From an uncultured Planctomycetaceae bacterium (lineage in GTDB: Bacteria; Planctomycetota; Planctomycetia; Planctomycetales; Planctomycetaceae), in assembly GCA_943787265.1 (NCBI GenBank), contig CALSLT010000020.1, forward strand, positions 1 to 57,110: DNA of 57,110 nt, given 5' to 3'. Shown here piece after piece: positions 26,789 through 36,079 of the stretch. The notes beneath the pieces were generated by a model that was given only the letters and a program-made list of their open reading frames with translations, searched no databases and was not told the origin of the DNA. Every line of letters begins with the position of its first letter. The stretch's first letter is position 1. A program made the translations under genes and the position numbers.

Positions 26789-27514
26789 CTACCAGATTGA
26801 CATCTTCGTGACGGCAACATTCCCGCCGAAACAGACGTCAACATCGTCACCAGGTTCACAAGGCCGATCCTGATAAACCCCCTGATAGATCAGGGCCCCC
26901 TGCTTCCTGGCAAATTCAACAGGAAGGTGTCCGCGGCCAGGAGAGCAGTCGATCAGCTCAGGACATCGATTGCTTAAGCCGCTTGACAGTGCCGAGTCGG
27001 AACCAATTTTCTCAGCCGAAAGGTCCGGCAGATTGACATTCCAGAAGACACCAGATTCTGTCGCGTCTGCAAGAATTCGCTCCATAGCCCTAACGGTGCA
27101 GTCTGCGGCGAATTCCCAGTCGAACACTCCTTCACGAGTCTTGTAATGCGAAAACGCGATTCCTGGTCGACCAAGAAGAGCACCTTCACGAACTGCGGCC
27201 ACCGTCCCGGACATGAAGACGTCGACTCCTAGATTGGCTCCCGCATTCACCCCGGCCAGTACCCAATCACAGTCTGCGGCAATTTCTCGAATCCCGACCC
27301 GAGTACAATCAGCCGGCGTGCCACCAATCGCCCACCAGCCAGCCTGGTCTTCGCGGACCGAAATCGGCTCGTAAGTTGTTACTCGATGCCCGCAACCAGA
27401 ATGAGCCTCTTCGGGAGCAACGACGACAACCTCACCCAAACGACTGGCAGCTGCAGCCAAGGCCCTGATACCGGGAGCGGCGATTCCGTCATCATTCGTA
27501 ATCAAGAATTTCAT
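26789..27514 (-). CDS. surE: 5'/3'-nucleotidase SurE
   Basis: 241 residues. The ATG at 27514 is chosen because GAGG lies five bases upstream; a GTG two codons earlier is possible. Metal-binding and catalytic motifs are LITNDDGIAAPGIRAL, APEEAHSGCGHRVT and LAGVNAGANLGVDVFMSGTV, all typical of SurE, which removes phosphate from nucleoside monophosphates and needs a divalent metal. The usual surE neighbours pcm and rpoS are not joined to it in an operon, although a PCMT-like gene (exported) lies about 1.2 kb away on the other strand. Confidence 0.93.
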   Translation of the reverse strand: MKFLITNDDGIAAPGIRALAAAASRLGEVVVVAPEEAHSGCGHRVTTYEPISVREDQAGWWAIGGTPADCTRVGIREIAADCDWVLAGVNAGANLGVDVFMSGTVAAVREGALLGRPGIAFSHYKTREGVFDWEFAADCTVRAMERILADATESGVFWNVNLPDLSAEKIGSDSALSSGLSNRCPELIDCSPGRGHLPVEFARKQGALIYQGVYQDRPCEPGDDVDVCFGGNVAVTKMSIW

Positions 27515-27810
27515 GAACACCTCATTCGAGCATCAAACAACATGACGGGCATCCGCCAGAAATCGTGACACGACCATCGGCCAGGGTCGCTCCCGTACGC
27601 AAAACAGAACATTTCTAACGATCCGGTCGCCGCCGAACTGGAGACCTCTATAAACCACAGGCATCGCCTGGAGCCAGACGACGACTCATCTTGACGCTCA
27701 AGATCGATCAGGCATAGCTTGCCGCACCTTCCTATCTCCCTTCCCGGCAGTTCTTGTCGAGACACCATTCCTCTGCACCTTGTGCTGTCCCAATCGATGG
27801 AGCGTTCCAC

Positions 27811-29673
27811 ATGTGTGGTATCGTTGGTTACGTTGGATTTCGTTCGGCTCCCGAGTTTCTTCTGGAAGGCCTGCGGCGTCTTGAATATCGCGGGTACGAC
27901 AGCGCAGGAATCGCCATTCAGAACAACGGCGAGATTGGAATCCGAAAGCGAAAAGGGCGAGTCGAGGAGTTAAGTCGACTTGTAAATTCCAACCCTCTCG
28001 ATGGCACTGCTGGAATTGGCCATACGCGATGGGCCACTCATGGTGAAACGACCGACCTGAACTCTCATCCGCACGTCGGCGGCAATGGCGAGGTCGTGAT
28101 CGTCCACAACGGGGTGATCGAGAATTACGCCAAACTGAAAGAACAGCTCCAGACGATCGGTTACGTTTTCCGAACGACCACAGACAGCGAAGTCATTGCC
28201 CACATGGTCTGCCACAAATGGCTTGAGCAGATCAAACTCGGAGGCGATCCAGAGTCGTCCGAAACTTGCCTGAAGGCAGTCGAAGCGTCGCTCAACGAAT
28301 TCAAAGGAACGTACGGAATCGGAGCCCTGTTCCGAGAATTTCCCAACTTGCTAATCGCCGCCCGTGTCGGAAGCCCGATGGTGATCGGCGTTGGCGAAGA
28401 TGAATACTTCCTGGCGAGCGATGCCAGCCCGCTGGTCGGCTACACGGACGAAGTCGTTTATCTCTCAGACAACGAACTCGCCGTCATGCGTCCCGAAGGT
28501 CTGGAACTCCATCATCGCGATACAGGAAAACAACAGCCGTCGATCCATGTCCTCGATCAGGTCGCCAGCGATCTCGATCTAGGCCGATACGACCACTACA
28601 TGTTGAAGGAAATCTTCGAGCAGCCCGAAGCTCTCGAAAACTGCATGCGAGGCCGCATCGACGACGACGCTGCGACCGCCAAATTCGGCGGACTGGACAT
28701 TGACCCTCAGCAGCTTCGACAGGTTGACCGAGTCGTCCTGACTGCCTGCGGCACGAGTTGGCACGCCGGCTTGGTCGGTGAGTACCTGCTGGAAGAGTTC
28801 GCTCGGATCCCAACCGAGGTCGAATACGCCAGCGAGTTGCGATATCGCAATCCGCCAATGAGTCAGAACACGATGGTCTTTGCCATCACTCAAAGTGGCG
28901 AAACTGCCGACACACTGGCCGCGTTGCGAGAGTGCAAAAGAAAAGGCCATCAAAGCCTGGCCATCTGCAACGTGGTCGGCTCGACAATCGCCCGTGAATC
29001 TGACGGCGGAATCTTCCTGCACGCCGGACCGGAAGTCGGAGTCGCCTCGACCAAGGCTTTCACTTCGCAGGTCACCGCGCTGACTTTGCTGGCGATCCAC
29101 CTCGGCCGACTGCGAGGCCTCTCATATCCTGCCGGCAAGAGAATGCTCAGCCAGCTACGAGATATGCCCGCCGTTATGGAAAAGACTCTGAATTGCCATG
29201 AACAAGTCCAGGCTGTCGCCGACAAGTATCACGGCTTCGACAACTTCCTTTACCTCGGGCGGTTGTACAATTTCCCTGCCGCTTTGGAAGGTGCGTTGAA
29301 GCTGAAAGAAATCAGCTACATCCACGCCGAAGGCTACCCGGCTGCCGAAATGAAACACGGCCCGATTGCTCTTGTCGACGAGAAAACTCCCAGCGTGTTT
29401 GTAATTCCGAAGGGCGGCATCTACCCGAAAGTGATGAGCAACCTGGAAGAGGTCAAAGCTCGCAAAGGGCCGGTGATTGCCATCGCCTGCGAAGGTGACA
29501 CTCGAGTCAAAGAAATGGCCGACGACGTCATCTACGTCCCGGAAGTCGACGACTTCCTGCAGCCAATGGTCACGTCGGTACCCCTACAGCTTCTGGCGTA
29601 TCACGTTGCCCTGCTCCGCGGCTGCAACGTCGACCGTCCACGAAACCTGGCTAAAAGCGTAACGGTCGAGTAG
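27811..29673 (+). CDS. glmS: Glutamine-fructose-6-phosphate aminotransferase (isomerizing)
   Basis: First step of the hexosamine pathway: makes glucosamine 6-phosphate from fructose 6-phosphate and glutamine, feeding lipopolysaccharide and any peptidoglycan. The ATG at 27811 is required because the N-terminal nucleophile is Cys2 in MCGIVGYVGF. The glutaminase domain includes LRRLEYRGYDSAGIAI and GHTRWATHGETTDLNSHP. Two SIS domains follow (LTACGTSWHAG; SGETADTLAAL; EISYIHAEGYPAAEMKHGPI), and the end PRNLAKSVTVE is canonical. At 620 residues it is full length. No glmM or glmU is nearby. The 290-bp leader has no feature I recognise as a ribozyme. Confidence 0.97.
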   Translation: MCGIVGYVGFRSAPEFLLEGLRRLEYRGYDSAGIAIQNNGEIGIRKRKGRVEELSRLVNSNPLDGTAGIGHTRWATHGETTDLNSHPHVGGNGEVVIVHNGVIENYAKLKEQLQTIGYVFRTTTDSEVIAHMVCHKWLEQIKLGGDPESSETCLKAVEASLNEFKGTYGIGALFREFPNLLIAARVGSPMVIGVGEDEYFLASDASPLVGYTDEVVYLSDNELAVMRPEGLELHHRDTGKQQPSIHVLDQVASDLDLGRYDHYMLKEIFEQPEALENCMRGRIDDDAATAKFGGLDIDPQQLRQVDRVVLTACGTSWHAGLVGEYLLEEFARIPTEVEYASELRYRNPPMSQNTMVFAITQSGETADTLAALRECKRKGHQSLAICNVVGSTIARESDGGIFLHAGPEVGVASTKAFTSQVTALTLLAIHLGRLRGLSYPAGKRMLSQLRDMPAVMEKTLNCHEQVQAVADKYHGFDNFLYLGRLYNFPAALEGALKLKEISYIHAEGYPAAEMKHGPIALVDEKTPSVFVIPKGGIYPKVMSNLEEVKARKGPVIAIACEGDTRVKEMADDVIYVPEVDDFLQPMVTSVPLQLLAYHVALLRGCNVDRPRNLAKSVTVE

Positions 29674-29725
29674 CTAACGCCCCGTCCCACGATTTGTGCG
29701 TTACCTACGGCAACGAATCACTTCC

Positions 29726-29772
29726 AAATAAAAAGGCGGCCAGCTCTTAAATGAGCTGGCCGCCTTTGTTTG
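29726..29772. terminator. Bidirectional rho-independent terminator
   Basis: A perfect 12-bp stem, GGCGGCCAGCTC (29735-29746) with its complement (29753-29764) and loop TTAAAT, is followed by TTTGTTTGTT and preceded by AAATAAAAA. It can end both glmS and the convergent PH-domain gene. Confidence 0.9.
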
Positions 29773-29825
29773 TTCAATTCGAAATGTTCAACCATCAGAA
29801 CACGAGCGAATGCTAAACCCCACGA

Positions 29826-30329
29826 CTACTCACGTGCTTCGATTGCGGCGAGCGCCTCTTCAGCACCGATGCGGGCGTCGCGGGCTTTCTCGATGACCTG
29901 ACGGAAGACGTCAGCATCTTTGACGCCTTGAACTCGCAGTATCGTGTCGCCTTTGGCATTCTTCAGAAGCAGGTCGCCGGCGTGGAAATATTCCTGGCCA
30001 GCAAGTTGTACATACTCGATCTCTTTGACATCCGTCAGCGCGACCGATTGAAATTGCCTCAGGCCAATCACAGCCCATCGCTGAATCGAACGGTTCGTCA
30101 GAACGTAACGCTCACCGGTCAACTTGTTCAGAGTATAAAGCAACACGCCGAGCGGCGCGGTCGGAAGCACAAACAGCAGATTCGAAAGCTTGATTCCCCA
30201 GATCCGGAGCGGGATTGCATCATAAATACTGCCCAGAAAACGTCCCAAACCAAAGGACGCTATGGACGGGTACTTCGACCTGATTTCTGTTTCGCCACTG
30301 GCGGAAACTCCGATAATCGCCGTAGACAT
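29826..30329 (-). CDS. Bacterial PH-domain membrane-associated protein
   Basis: 167 residues. A hydrophobic segment (IWGIKLSNLLFVLPTAPLGV, about 43-65) precedes a PH-like domain: TGERYVLTNRSIQRWAVIGL, QSVALTDVKEIEYVQLAGQE and DTILRVQGVKDADVFRQVIE. The YVLTNRSI signature followed by a charged beta-sheet run matches the bacterial PH (bPH_2/DUF304) group, usually membrane associated. Partner and function are unknown. AGGAAC lies about nine bases before the ATG. Confidence 0.75.
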   Translation of the reverse strand: MSTAIIGVSASGETEIRSKYPSIASFGLGRFLGSIYDAIPLRIWGIKLSNLLFVLPTAPLGVLLYTLNKLTGERYVLTNRSIQRWAVIGLRQFQSVALTDVKEIEYVQLAGQEYFHAGDLLLKNAKGDTILRVQGVKDADVFRQVIEKARDARIGAEEALAAIEARE

Positions 30330-30510
30330 AAATGCCGTTCCTGAGTTCTCGACGGTAAACCGTTACGTGAAGACAAATTGCGCCGCGAAGGCTAGCAGAC
30401 GCTCCTCTACGAATCCAGCTTCAAGCAGAGCTCAGCCAACAGGCAGGAATCATCGTTCCCGTGGACGAAAACGCCGGTCCGATCGCAGTAACCAACCAGC
30501 CAATCGCGGC

Positions 30511-31491
30511 TTAGCCCAGTTCATAGAAGCGGACGGCATTGTCGTGGAAGAGCTTGTGCTGGAAGCGTTTCGAACGGCCTTTGACAACCTCTTTCAAGGC
30601 TCCAAGCCAGCCACCGAACGGTGCGGTCAATGTGCAAACCGGCCAGTCTCCGGCGAACATGACGCGATCTTCGCCGAACGCGTCCATGCAGAAGTTCATA
30701 TTCGGAGCGAGGTCCGCAGCCGTCCAGTTTTCGCGATCAGCCGTCACAATGATGCCGGAAATCTTGCACATGACGTTCGGCAGCGCCGCCAGCTCTTTGA
30801 TTCCCTTTTCCCATTTCGCTCGCAAATCGGCGTCCTCATTCTGGACACTTAGATTCCCGCAATGATCGAGCACGAATTGCGTCTCTGGGCATTTCTCGGC
30901 CAGTTTGGCCCCGTCGAGCAGATCATCCGGTCGCATGCACAAGTCGTATCTCAGGCCGTTGTCCCCGAGCATTTTGATGTTTTCGACAAACTGCGGCTGC
31001 AGGCACATTCCTTTCGGGCGATCGGCATCGTGCAGAACTGTGCGGACACCTTTGAAATGCGGATTACCGGCAAATTTTTCAACGTACGCTTTGAAATCGG
31101 CTGACTGCGGCGAGCCCCCAATGACCGCTCCGACCATCGGATTATCATCACGCTCGCACAGCACAAACACGTACTTTGCTTCTTGGATTTGAAACTCCGG
31201 TGCGACGTTAACTTCCATATAAATGGATTTAGCAACGTTCTGCTTCGCGGTCGCTTTGAGATAATCCTTCATCACAAAGCTTCGATTGATCGACTGCACA
31301 CCAGCATTCGAAAGCCATGGCAGATCGAGCGTATTCAGATTCCACAGATGCAGGTGAGTATCGCAAACCGGGATCGTTTTCTGATTCACTTTTCCACCAG
31401 CAGCCAGGGTCTGTGAAGTTACTGCCGCCAGAGTTGCTCCGGCTGCCGCAGATGATTTCAGAAAATCTCGACGATCGAACGACTGTTGCAT
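30511..31491 (-). CDS. Tat-exported amidohydrolase (COG3618-like)
   Basis: 326 residues. A twin-arginine signal (RRDFLKSSAAAGATLAAV, cleavage near TLAAG) precedes a TIM-barrel metal-dependent hydrolase of the amidohydrolase_2 family. The metal-binding start motif is DTHLHLW (44-50); later barrel strands show FKGVRTVLHD, FVLDHCGN, MCKISGI and DRVMFAGDWPVC, the last giving the catalytic aspartate. Related proteins are lactonases such as L-fuconolactonase, so a sugar-lactone substrate is plausible. Tat export suggests it folds with its metal in the cytoplasm and works in the periplasm. No sugar pathway genes adjoin it. Confidence 0.87.
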   Translation of the reverse strand: MQQSFDRRDFLKSSAAAGATLAAVTSQTLAAGGKVNQKTIPVCDTHLHLWNLNTLDLPWLSNAGVQSINRSFVMKDYLKATAKQNVAKSIYMEVNVAPEFQIQEAKYVFVLCERDDNPMVGAVIGGSPQSADFKAYVEKFAGNPHFKGVRTVLHDADRPKGMCLQPQFVENIKMLGDNGLRYDLCMRPDDLLDGAKLAEKCPETQFVLDHCGNLSVQNEDADLRAKWEKGIKELAALPNVMCKISGIIVTADRENWTAADLAPNMNFCMDAFGEDRVMFAGDWPVCTLTAPFGGWLGALKEVVKGRSKRFQHKLFHDNAVRFYELG

Positions 31492-31525
31492 GACTCATGA
31501 ACCTCAACGTGCGAAAGAATGATTT

Positions 31526-31855
31526 TCAGAATTCGGTCTTAGCCTGCGGGAGAATTTTGAACTCGCCCACCTGAAAAAAAACAGACAGCTTTAAGAGACT
31601 GTCCAACAGGTGCCGCAGGAATTGGTCAGGAACTTCGTACTCGTGAAGAACGATGTCGCCAGCGATGAATTCTAATGAGTCCGAAAGATTGATCGCGTCC
31701 TCATGCCCGACCGAAAGCTCCATCGTTCCGCGATAGCAAATGGCTTCGTGCTCGGGAGTCCAACCGTTGTCCTCGGCCCAGTCCAGAACCTCGCTCCAGA
31801 AATCAACGGCGATGACGTACGAATCCTCTTTGTTAGTTAAGCGTACGTTGCTCAC
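31526..31855 (-). CDS. Small acidic protein of unknown function
   Basis: 109 residues from a GTG with GAGGGAG about seven bases upstream, a strong ribosome site. The composition is protein-like and acidic (FWSEVLDWAEDNGWTPEHEA, SVGHEDAINLSDSLEFIAGD, YEVPDQFLRHLLDSLL). There is no signal, membrane helix or recognised domain. It lies between the ExbB-like operon (284-bp gap, nothing seen in it) and the amidohydrolase gene (34 bp downstream), all on the minus strand. Confidence 0.6.
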   Translation of the reverse strand: MSNVRLTNKEDSYVIAVDFWSEVLDWAEDNGWTPEHEAICYRGTMELSVGHEDAINLSDSLEFIAGDIVLHEYEVPDQFLRHLLDSLLKLSVFFQVGEFKILPQAKTEF

Positions 31856-32139
31856 AGCCGTGCTCCCTCAACGACGAAAACGACCGGCTCCGCCAGCGTA
31901 CTCTGTCGAAATCAATCTGCTGCCACCGGAGCCGAAGAATCGAAACCTGATCGCTCCGGTGGAAAATGAATGAAATACTCGCGTGAAATGATCAGCGACC
32001 GAACGGTCAAAACGAAGCTTGGACGAATTTCATCGCCGCGCCAAGCAACGAGCTGCTCTCGTGAAAGCGACTACTGTGCCAACCGCTTGACAAGCATCCG
32101 AATCGGGCGACGACAGTCGTTGCACAACAGGCAAACACT

Positions 32140-33318
32140 CTACTGGACCAGCGCGTCCGAACCGTTGCCATAGGTCAGCTTGATGTCCGTCCCCGGTTCG
32201 ATCGGCATCGTGGCGACTCCGTGGCCAAGCGTCCGGATGAACGCGGCCACGCGGCGAGCCGCTTCGAAACTATCCGGCGTGACAAAGATTCGCGCGAACG
32301 CGTTGGGCGGAGCGGCCAGCATCAACCGCGACACGACTCCCTCTTCGTCGATCGACTTCTTCCATTTTTCCGCGACGGACAGTCGAGTGACTCGAAGCGT
32401 GCCTCGCATTAGCTTGCGAAGAGCGTACTGCGACGATCCGGACGACGTCGGCAACATCGTCGCAATCACCTGCGTCTCATAATCCAGCGTCACTCCGTTC
32501 AGCGGACCAACAGATCCGGATTCCAAATCCGAAGCTCCGGTCAGCGGGGTCAAGCGTCCCGACTGAAGCTCCGCCTTGCCGAACAATGCGGCAGCCGGCA
32601 GGTGAACCAACTGGCCGTTCTCAATTCGAAACATCAGCTCTTCGCCGCGACTTCGCCTTCCGACGGGGTTGATGCGCAGCTCGAATTCCTCGACCGGACG
32701 TTCGGCCGTTTTTAACTCTTCGAACGTCTGGTTGACTTCGACAAGTTGCTTTCGCAGTGTCTGATACTCGGCATCAAACTCCGACGCTGCGATCAACGAC
32801 TGCCGCCGCACCGCGTCCTCTTTCGCGAGTCGTTGTTGCAACCCTGGCATCTGCCCGGCCGCCGCCGCCAGCTCAGACTGAACCGCTTTCAAGTCGGCAA
32901 GGGCACTGTCCACGGGCAGCGTCGCCAACCGAGCTTCCAAACCTTTAACGACGTCAAGTAATTCCCGCCGTTGCGACTCGGCGATTTCCAGCGGCACTGC
33001 ATCCTTGCCGAGCTGCGATTCAGGATTTGGGCGAACGGCGAGCTCAGGGCTTTTCGGCGAGGCGGCGGCAACCGAAATTGCGTCCGGCTCGCCAGAACGA
33101 GTCGGTGCTGCAACTGGCCGATCGTCGGTATTCACGACGTTTGACGGCTCTTCTGACACAGCGGCCACTTCCGCGACATCGGGAGTGGCCGAAACCTGGG
33201 CAGCGCGCAGTCCGGCAAGCACGATCAGAATCACGAGAATTCCAACCAGGTTCGCAATGATGTCCAGAAACGAGTCCGATCCGAAATCGGGATCGCCCCG
33301 CCCAACTCGACCGCGCAT
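32140..33318 (-). CDS. ExbD-like anchored protein with coiled coil (third gene of the ExbB-like operon)
   Basis: 392 residues. The single N-terminal helix is FLDIIANLVGILVILIVLAG, resembling ExbD/TolR, with an aspartate at D19 where ExbD has its proton-pathway residue. A Pro/Ala/Ser linker follows, then a coiled coil (about 115-215, RELLDVVKGLEARLATLP, LRKQLVEVNQTFEELK), then a C-terminal domain of alternating strands and helices (TPDSFEAARRVAAFIRTLGH). It is nearly three times as long as normal ExbD. AAGGAAG precedes the ATG. It is the last of three same-strand genes beginning with the ExbB-like channel. I infer a periplasmic coupling subunit; I know of no characterised homologue. Confidence 0.72.
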   Translation of the reverse strand: MRGRVGRGDPDFGSDSFLDIIANLVGILVILIVLAGLRAAQVSATPDVAEVAAVSEEPSNVVNTDDRPVAAPTRSGEPDAISVAAASPKSPELAVRPNPESQLGKDAVPLEIAESQRRELLDVVKGLEARLATLPVDSALADLKAVQSELAAAAGQMPGLQQRLAKEDAVRRQSLIAASEFDAEYQTLRKQLVEVNQTFEELKTAERPVEEFELRINPVGRRSRGEELMFRIENGQLVHLPAAALFGKAELQSGRLTPLTGASDLESGSVGPLNGVTLDYETQVIATMLPTSSGSSQYALRKLMRGTLRVTRLSVAEKWKKSIDEEGVVSRLMLAAPPNAFARIFVTPDSFEAARRVAAFIRTLGHGVATMPIEPGTDIKLTYGNGSDALVQ

Positions 33319-33332
33319 TGATCCGCTTCCTT

Positions 33333-33391
33333 AGTAGGGTGCGTCTTGACGCACCTTATCCTTTTCACGGTGCGTCGAGACGCACCCTACT
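33333..33391. repeat. Nested palindromic repeat (GGTGCGTC family)
   Basis: Outer arms AGTAGGGTGCGTC (33333-33345) and its complement (33379-33391) enclose two small hairpins, GGTGCGTC-TT-GACGCACC (33338-33355) and GGTGCGTC-GA-GACGCACC (33369-33386). The element fills the gap between two genes of the ExbB-like operon. It looks like a REP/BIME-type element. Confidence 0.85.
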
Positions 33392-33405
33392 GAAACTACC
33401 AACTG

Positions 33406-35910
33406 CTATTCCAAAGCTGCTCCCGCATCCTCCACGGCAACTTCGAGCATCACCCCGAGTCGCTGCTCCGACGACTCAAACACAAAACGCACTGACGGCA
33501 CCCAGTAAAACCTCGGCGGCGGCAAGCCCCACTGATTCGCGAGATGTTCGATTGTCTGAATCGTCAGCTTCACGAGTTCCGCTTCCGAACGCTCTGCCGT
33601 CCGTGTTACCTGAAACTGATTTCCGACCACGATCCTGCTCGACTCAATTCGAATCTCGACCACTTTTTCCAGACCGAGCGACGCGTTGGGATGACTGCGT
33701 CCCCAGCGACGTTGAGTCTTCAACGACGGAATTCGGTTCGATCGAGTTCGAGTCGGAATCACCGGACCACCAGAAGCAACCGACGAACTCTCACCTCCGG
33801 ATGATGATGTCGACGACGAACTTCCAGCCGCCGATTCGGTTGACCGGTTTACCAACGAACTAATTTCTTGACCGTCCGAAGTCGACGGTTTCCCAACCGG
33901 CTGGCCTTGAGATGTCCGCCCGTCTGTTGAGGCATTTTTACTCGCAGCTCCGTCTGACGTTTGCCAGGGCGAGTCCGCTTGCTCCTGCCCACTGCCAGAG
34001 TCTCCGCGATCATTGCTTCCGGAAGTTAAGTTGCGATCAGACGCCAAAGCGTCTCCTCGCTCCCCAACACCTTTGCCACCGCCGGTGTCAATTTCGCCTT
34101 TACGACCAGCTTGCCCGACCGCTTCGCCATTTCCAACGGCCGGCCGGTCACCGGAGCTATCAATCCAGCGTGGAGGACCACTGCTAACTTTCGAATCAGA
34201 TTTCGAATTCTCCGACAAATTCCCTCGACGCGAAGTGCCGTCCTGCGTTTCGCCGCCCTGCCCTGCCGCGTCGGCAGGCTCGTTCGAAGCACGATTGTCA
34301 GAAGCCATACCAGCCGATGTCCCCGATGGATCCGGAAGTCCTTTCATCATCTGTCCACTGAAAGGACTTCCTGCCTGGCCCAACGGCTGATCTGTCAGGC
34401 CCGGACTACCTGCCCTTGCTGCAAGCTCCTGCCGGAAGGCTTCCGACAATCCGGTGGGTGTCGCCTTGCCGTTTCGCCGCAGCTCCGCTTCCACACGAGC
34501 GGCTTCCGCCAGAACAGCCGCCCTTGCGTCGTCGAAATGTGTGCGAGTTCCTTTATTCAGCAAACTCGCCGCTTCGGCACTTCGCCCATTTAACAGTTGT
34601 TTTGCACGCTCCACAGCAGCCGTCGCTTCAACTTCACGGCGTGCGGCCGCAGCAGCGAATGACTCGCCAGCGTTTCCGTCTGCCTCTTCTGCTGCCGAAC
34701 CTTTGCCTTGCTCCGAGTCACCAGCCGCCACGGCAGAATTACGATTCCGAAAATCCGAACTGCCAAAGAAACTCCGCGAAGCCGCAGGACCGCGAGCGAC
34801 TCTGGCGATATCAATCGGCCCTTGAGGATTCAGCGTACGTCGCGCACGAATCGGACCTCGGCGAATTTCAGCCTCAACGGCTGCCCGGCATTCACGCACG
34901 GCGTCTGCAGTCGTCTCTGGAATCTCATAGAGAAAATCGGTCTCGACCAGTTCGTAACCAAAGTCGCCGACCATCTCGTCCATCGCAAAGACGGCCGAAG
35001 AAAACGCTTCCGCACCGGACGGACGGACCAGAACCAACGCGTAAGGTTTTCTCGATCGTCGGCCCGGGTCTGAAATCTGTTCCTTCGCCATCCAGTAGCG
35101 AAACAAAGCCTGCACGCCGGAGGCCAACGGATTTTGCTGCGGACTGAACTTCTGCAGGATCGCGACAGGAATTTCGATCTGTTCGGCTTCGAACCGCACG
35201 ACGTCGCCGACACATTCGATAATGATCGCCCTGCGTACGGTGCCTGTCTGGCCGTCGTACGGCACGATCGAATGTACGGGGCTGACGAGCTGATCTTTGT
35301 GATCATCGATCAACTTTCGCGACTCATCGAGCCACTCGATGATCTGTTGATTCTCGACACGCAGTTCGCCGGTTGATTCTTCCAGCTTCGCTCGCTGATT
35401 CGCCGTTCGGATGATCTGCAACTGAATGTCGCTCTGCTGAGCCTTCACCGTTCGCAACTGTTTTCTTAGAGCGTGCGTCTTGACATTCACGCTTTTCAGT
35501 CTCTTTGCCCGGCTGGCAAATTCTGCCTCCAGCTTCTTTGCGACTTGCTCCAAATCGGCAATCTCGGCGAGTGTTCTCGGCGCGGCTTCTTTGATCGGCG
35601 AGGGAAGCGGGTCTCGAACCAACAGTGGCTCGATCGGTCGCTGTTCCCGAGTCGGCTGTTGAACCACGACGACCGGTTCTTCAACTTTCGGTTCAACCTC
35701 TGCTGACTTTGGAACTGCCCGTTGAGTGCCCTGCCCCGACTTCGCAACAGCCTCAGCTTTCGATTTCTGTTTGGCAGTTGCGACGGCGTCTTTTCGGATT
35801 CCGGCAGAAACGACAACGAGCATTAGAACCAACGCCCCGATCGTGCACAGCAGCACGGCCAGGAACGGGAACAGCGTGACAGGATTTGATGTCCGTTGTG
35901 AACGGGCCAT
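33406..35910 (-). CDS. Giant ExbD-like anchored protein (second gene of the ExbB-like operon)
   Basis: 834 residues. One N-terminal helix (VTLFPFLAVLLCTIGALVLM, about 11-36) sits where ExbD has its helix but has no aspartate. A coiled coil follows (about 100-200, IADLEQVAKKLEAEFASRAK), then a globular region (VECVGDVVRFEAEQIEIPVA; FGYELVETDFLYEIPE), then about 300 residues of Gly/Ser/Asp-rich low-complexity sequence. It ends with a compact C-terminal domain (EKVVEIRIESSRIVVGNQFQ, FYWVPSVRFVFESSEQRLGV). The topology implies a short cytoplasmic tail and a large periplasmic part. It lies between the channel gene and the D19 partner, separated from each by palindromic repeats. Function unknown. 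Confidence 0.72.
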   Translation of the reverse strand: MARSQRTSNPVTLFPFLAVLLCTIGALVLMLVVVSAGIRKDAVATAKQKSKAEAVAKSGQGTQRAVPKSAEVEPKVEEPVVVVQQPTREQRPIEPLLVRDPLPSPIKEAAPRTLAEIADLEQVAKKLEAEFASRAKRLKSVNVKTHALRKQLRTVKAQQSDIQLQIIRTANQRAKLEESTGELRVENQQIIEWLDESRKLIDDHKDQLVSPVHSIVPYDGQTGTVRRAIIIECVGDVVRFEAEQIEIPVAILQKFSPQQNPLASGVQALFRYWMAKEQISDPGRRSRKPYALVLVRPSGAEAFSSAVFAMDEMVGDFGYELVETDFLYEIPETTADAVRECRAAVEAEIRRGPIRARRTLNPQGPIDIARVARGPAASRSFFGSSDFRNRNSAVAAGDSEQGKGSAAEEADGNAGESFAAAAARREVEATAAVERAKQLLNGRSAEAASLLNKGTRTHFDDARAAVLAEAARVEAELRRNGKATPTGLSEAFRQELAARAGSPGLTDQPLGQAGSPFSGQMMKGLPDPSGTSAGMASDNRASNEPADAAGQGGETQDGTSRRGNLSENSKSDSKVSSGPPRWIDSSGDRPAVGNGEAVGQAGRKGEIDTGGGKGVGERGDALASDRNLTSGSNDRGDSGSGQEQADSPWQTSDGAASKNASTDGRTSQGQPVGKPSTSDGQEISSLVNRSTESAAGSSSSTSSSGGESSSVASGGPVIPTRTRSNRIPSLKTQRRWGRSHPNASLGLEKVVEIRIESSRIVVGNQFQVTRTAERSEAELVKLTIQTIEHLANQWGLPPPRFYWVPSVRFVFESSEQRLGVMLEVAVEDAGAALE

Positions 35911-35953
35911 CCGACAGACTCTCAGTAGTTAGTTTTTTGATGAGACTTCGTAC

Positions 35954-36072
35954 TTGGGGTGGCTCGGGTTGCTTGCAACCCGTTTCGCGCCGCGACAAGA
36001 GAATTCCTGGTTACGTGACAGCTACCTCCTGCGGCTTCGCCGCACAGGCTGAAAGCAACCTGTGCCACCCAA
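35954..36072. repeat. Composite palindromic repeat (GGTTGC/GGTGGC family)
   Basis: Outer arms TTGGGGTGGC (35954-35963) and GCCACCCAA (36064-36072) pair with one bulged G. Inside are the hairpins GGGTTGCTTGCAACCC (35966-35981) and GCGGCTTCGCCGC (36031-36043), and a weaker AGGCTGAAAGCAACCT. It occupies the gap between the ExbB-like gene and the 834-residue gene. Confidence 0.75.
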
Positions 36073-36079
36073 TGCGGAA

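Noticed and set aside
27521..27810. Possible glmS ribozyme or riboswitch in the glmS leader
   Set aside because: The element is largely a Gram-positive feature, and I could not find its conserved core; a TTGACG at 27691 lacks a matching -10.
34416..35147. 243-codon plus-strand open frame inside the 834-residue gene
   Set aside because: Arg/Pro/Gln-rich shadow with no start context; the minus-strand protein has a coherent helix, coiled coil and C-terminal domain.
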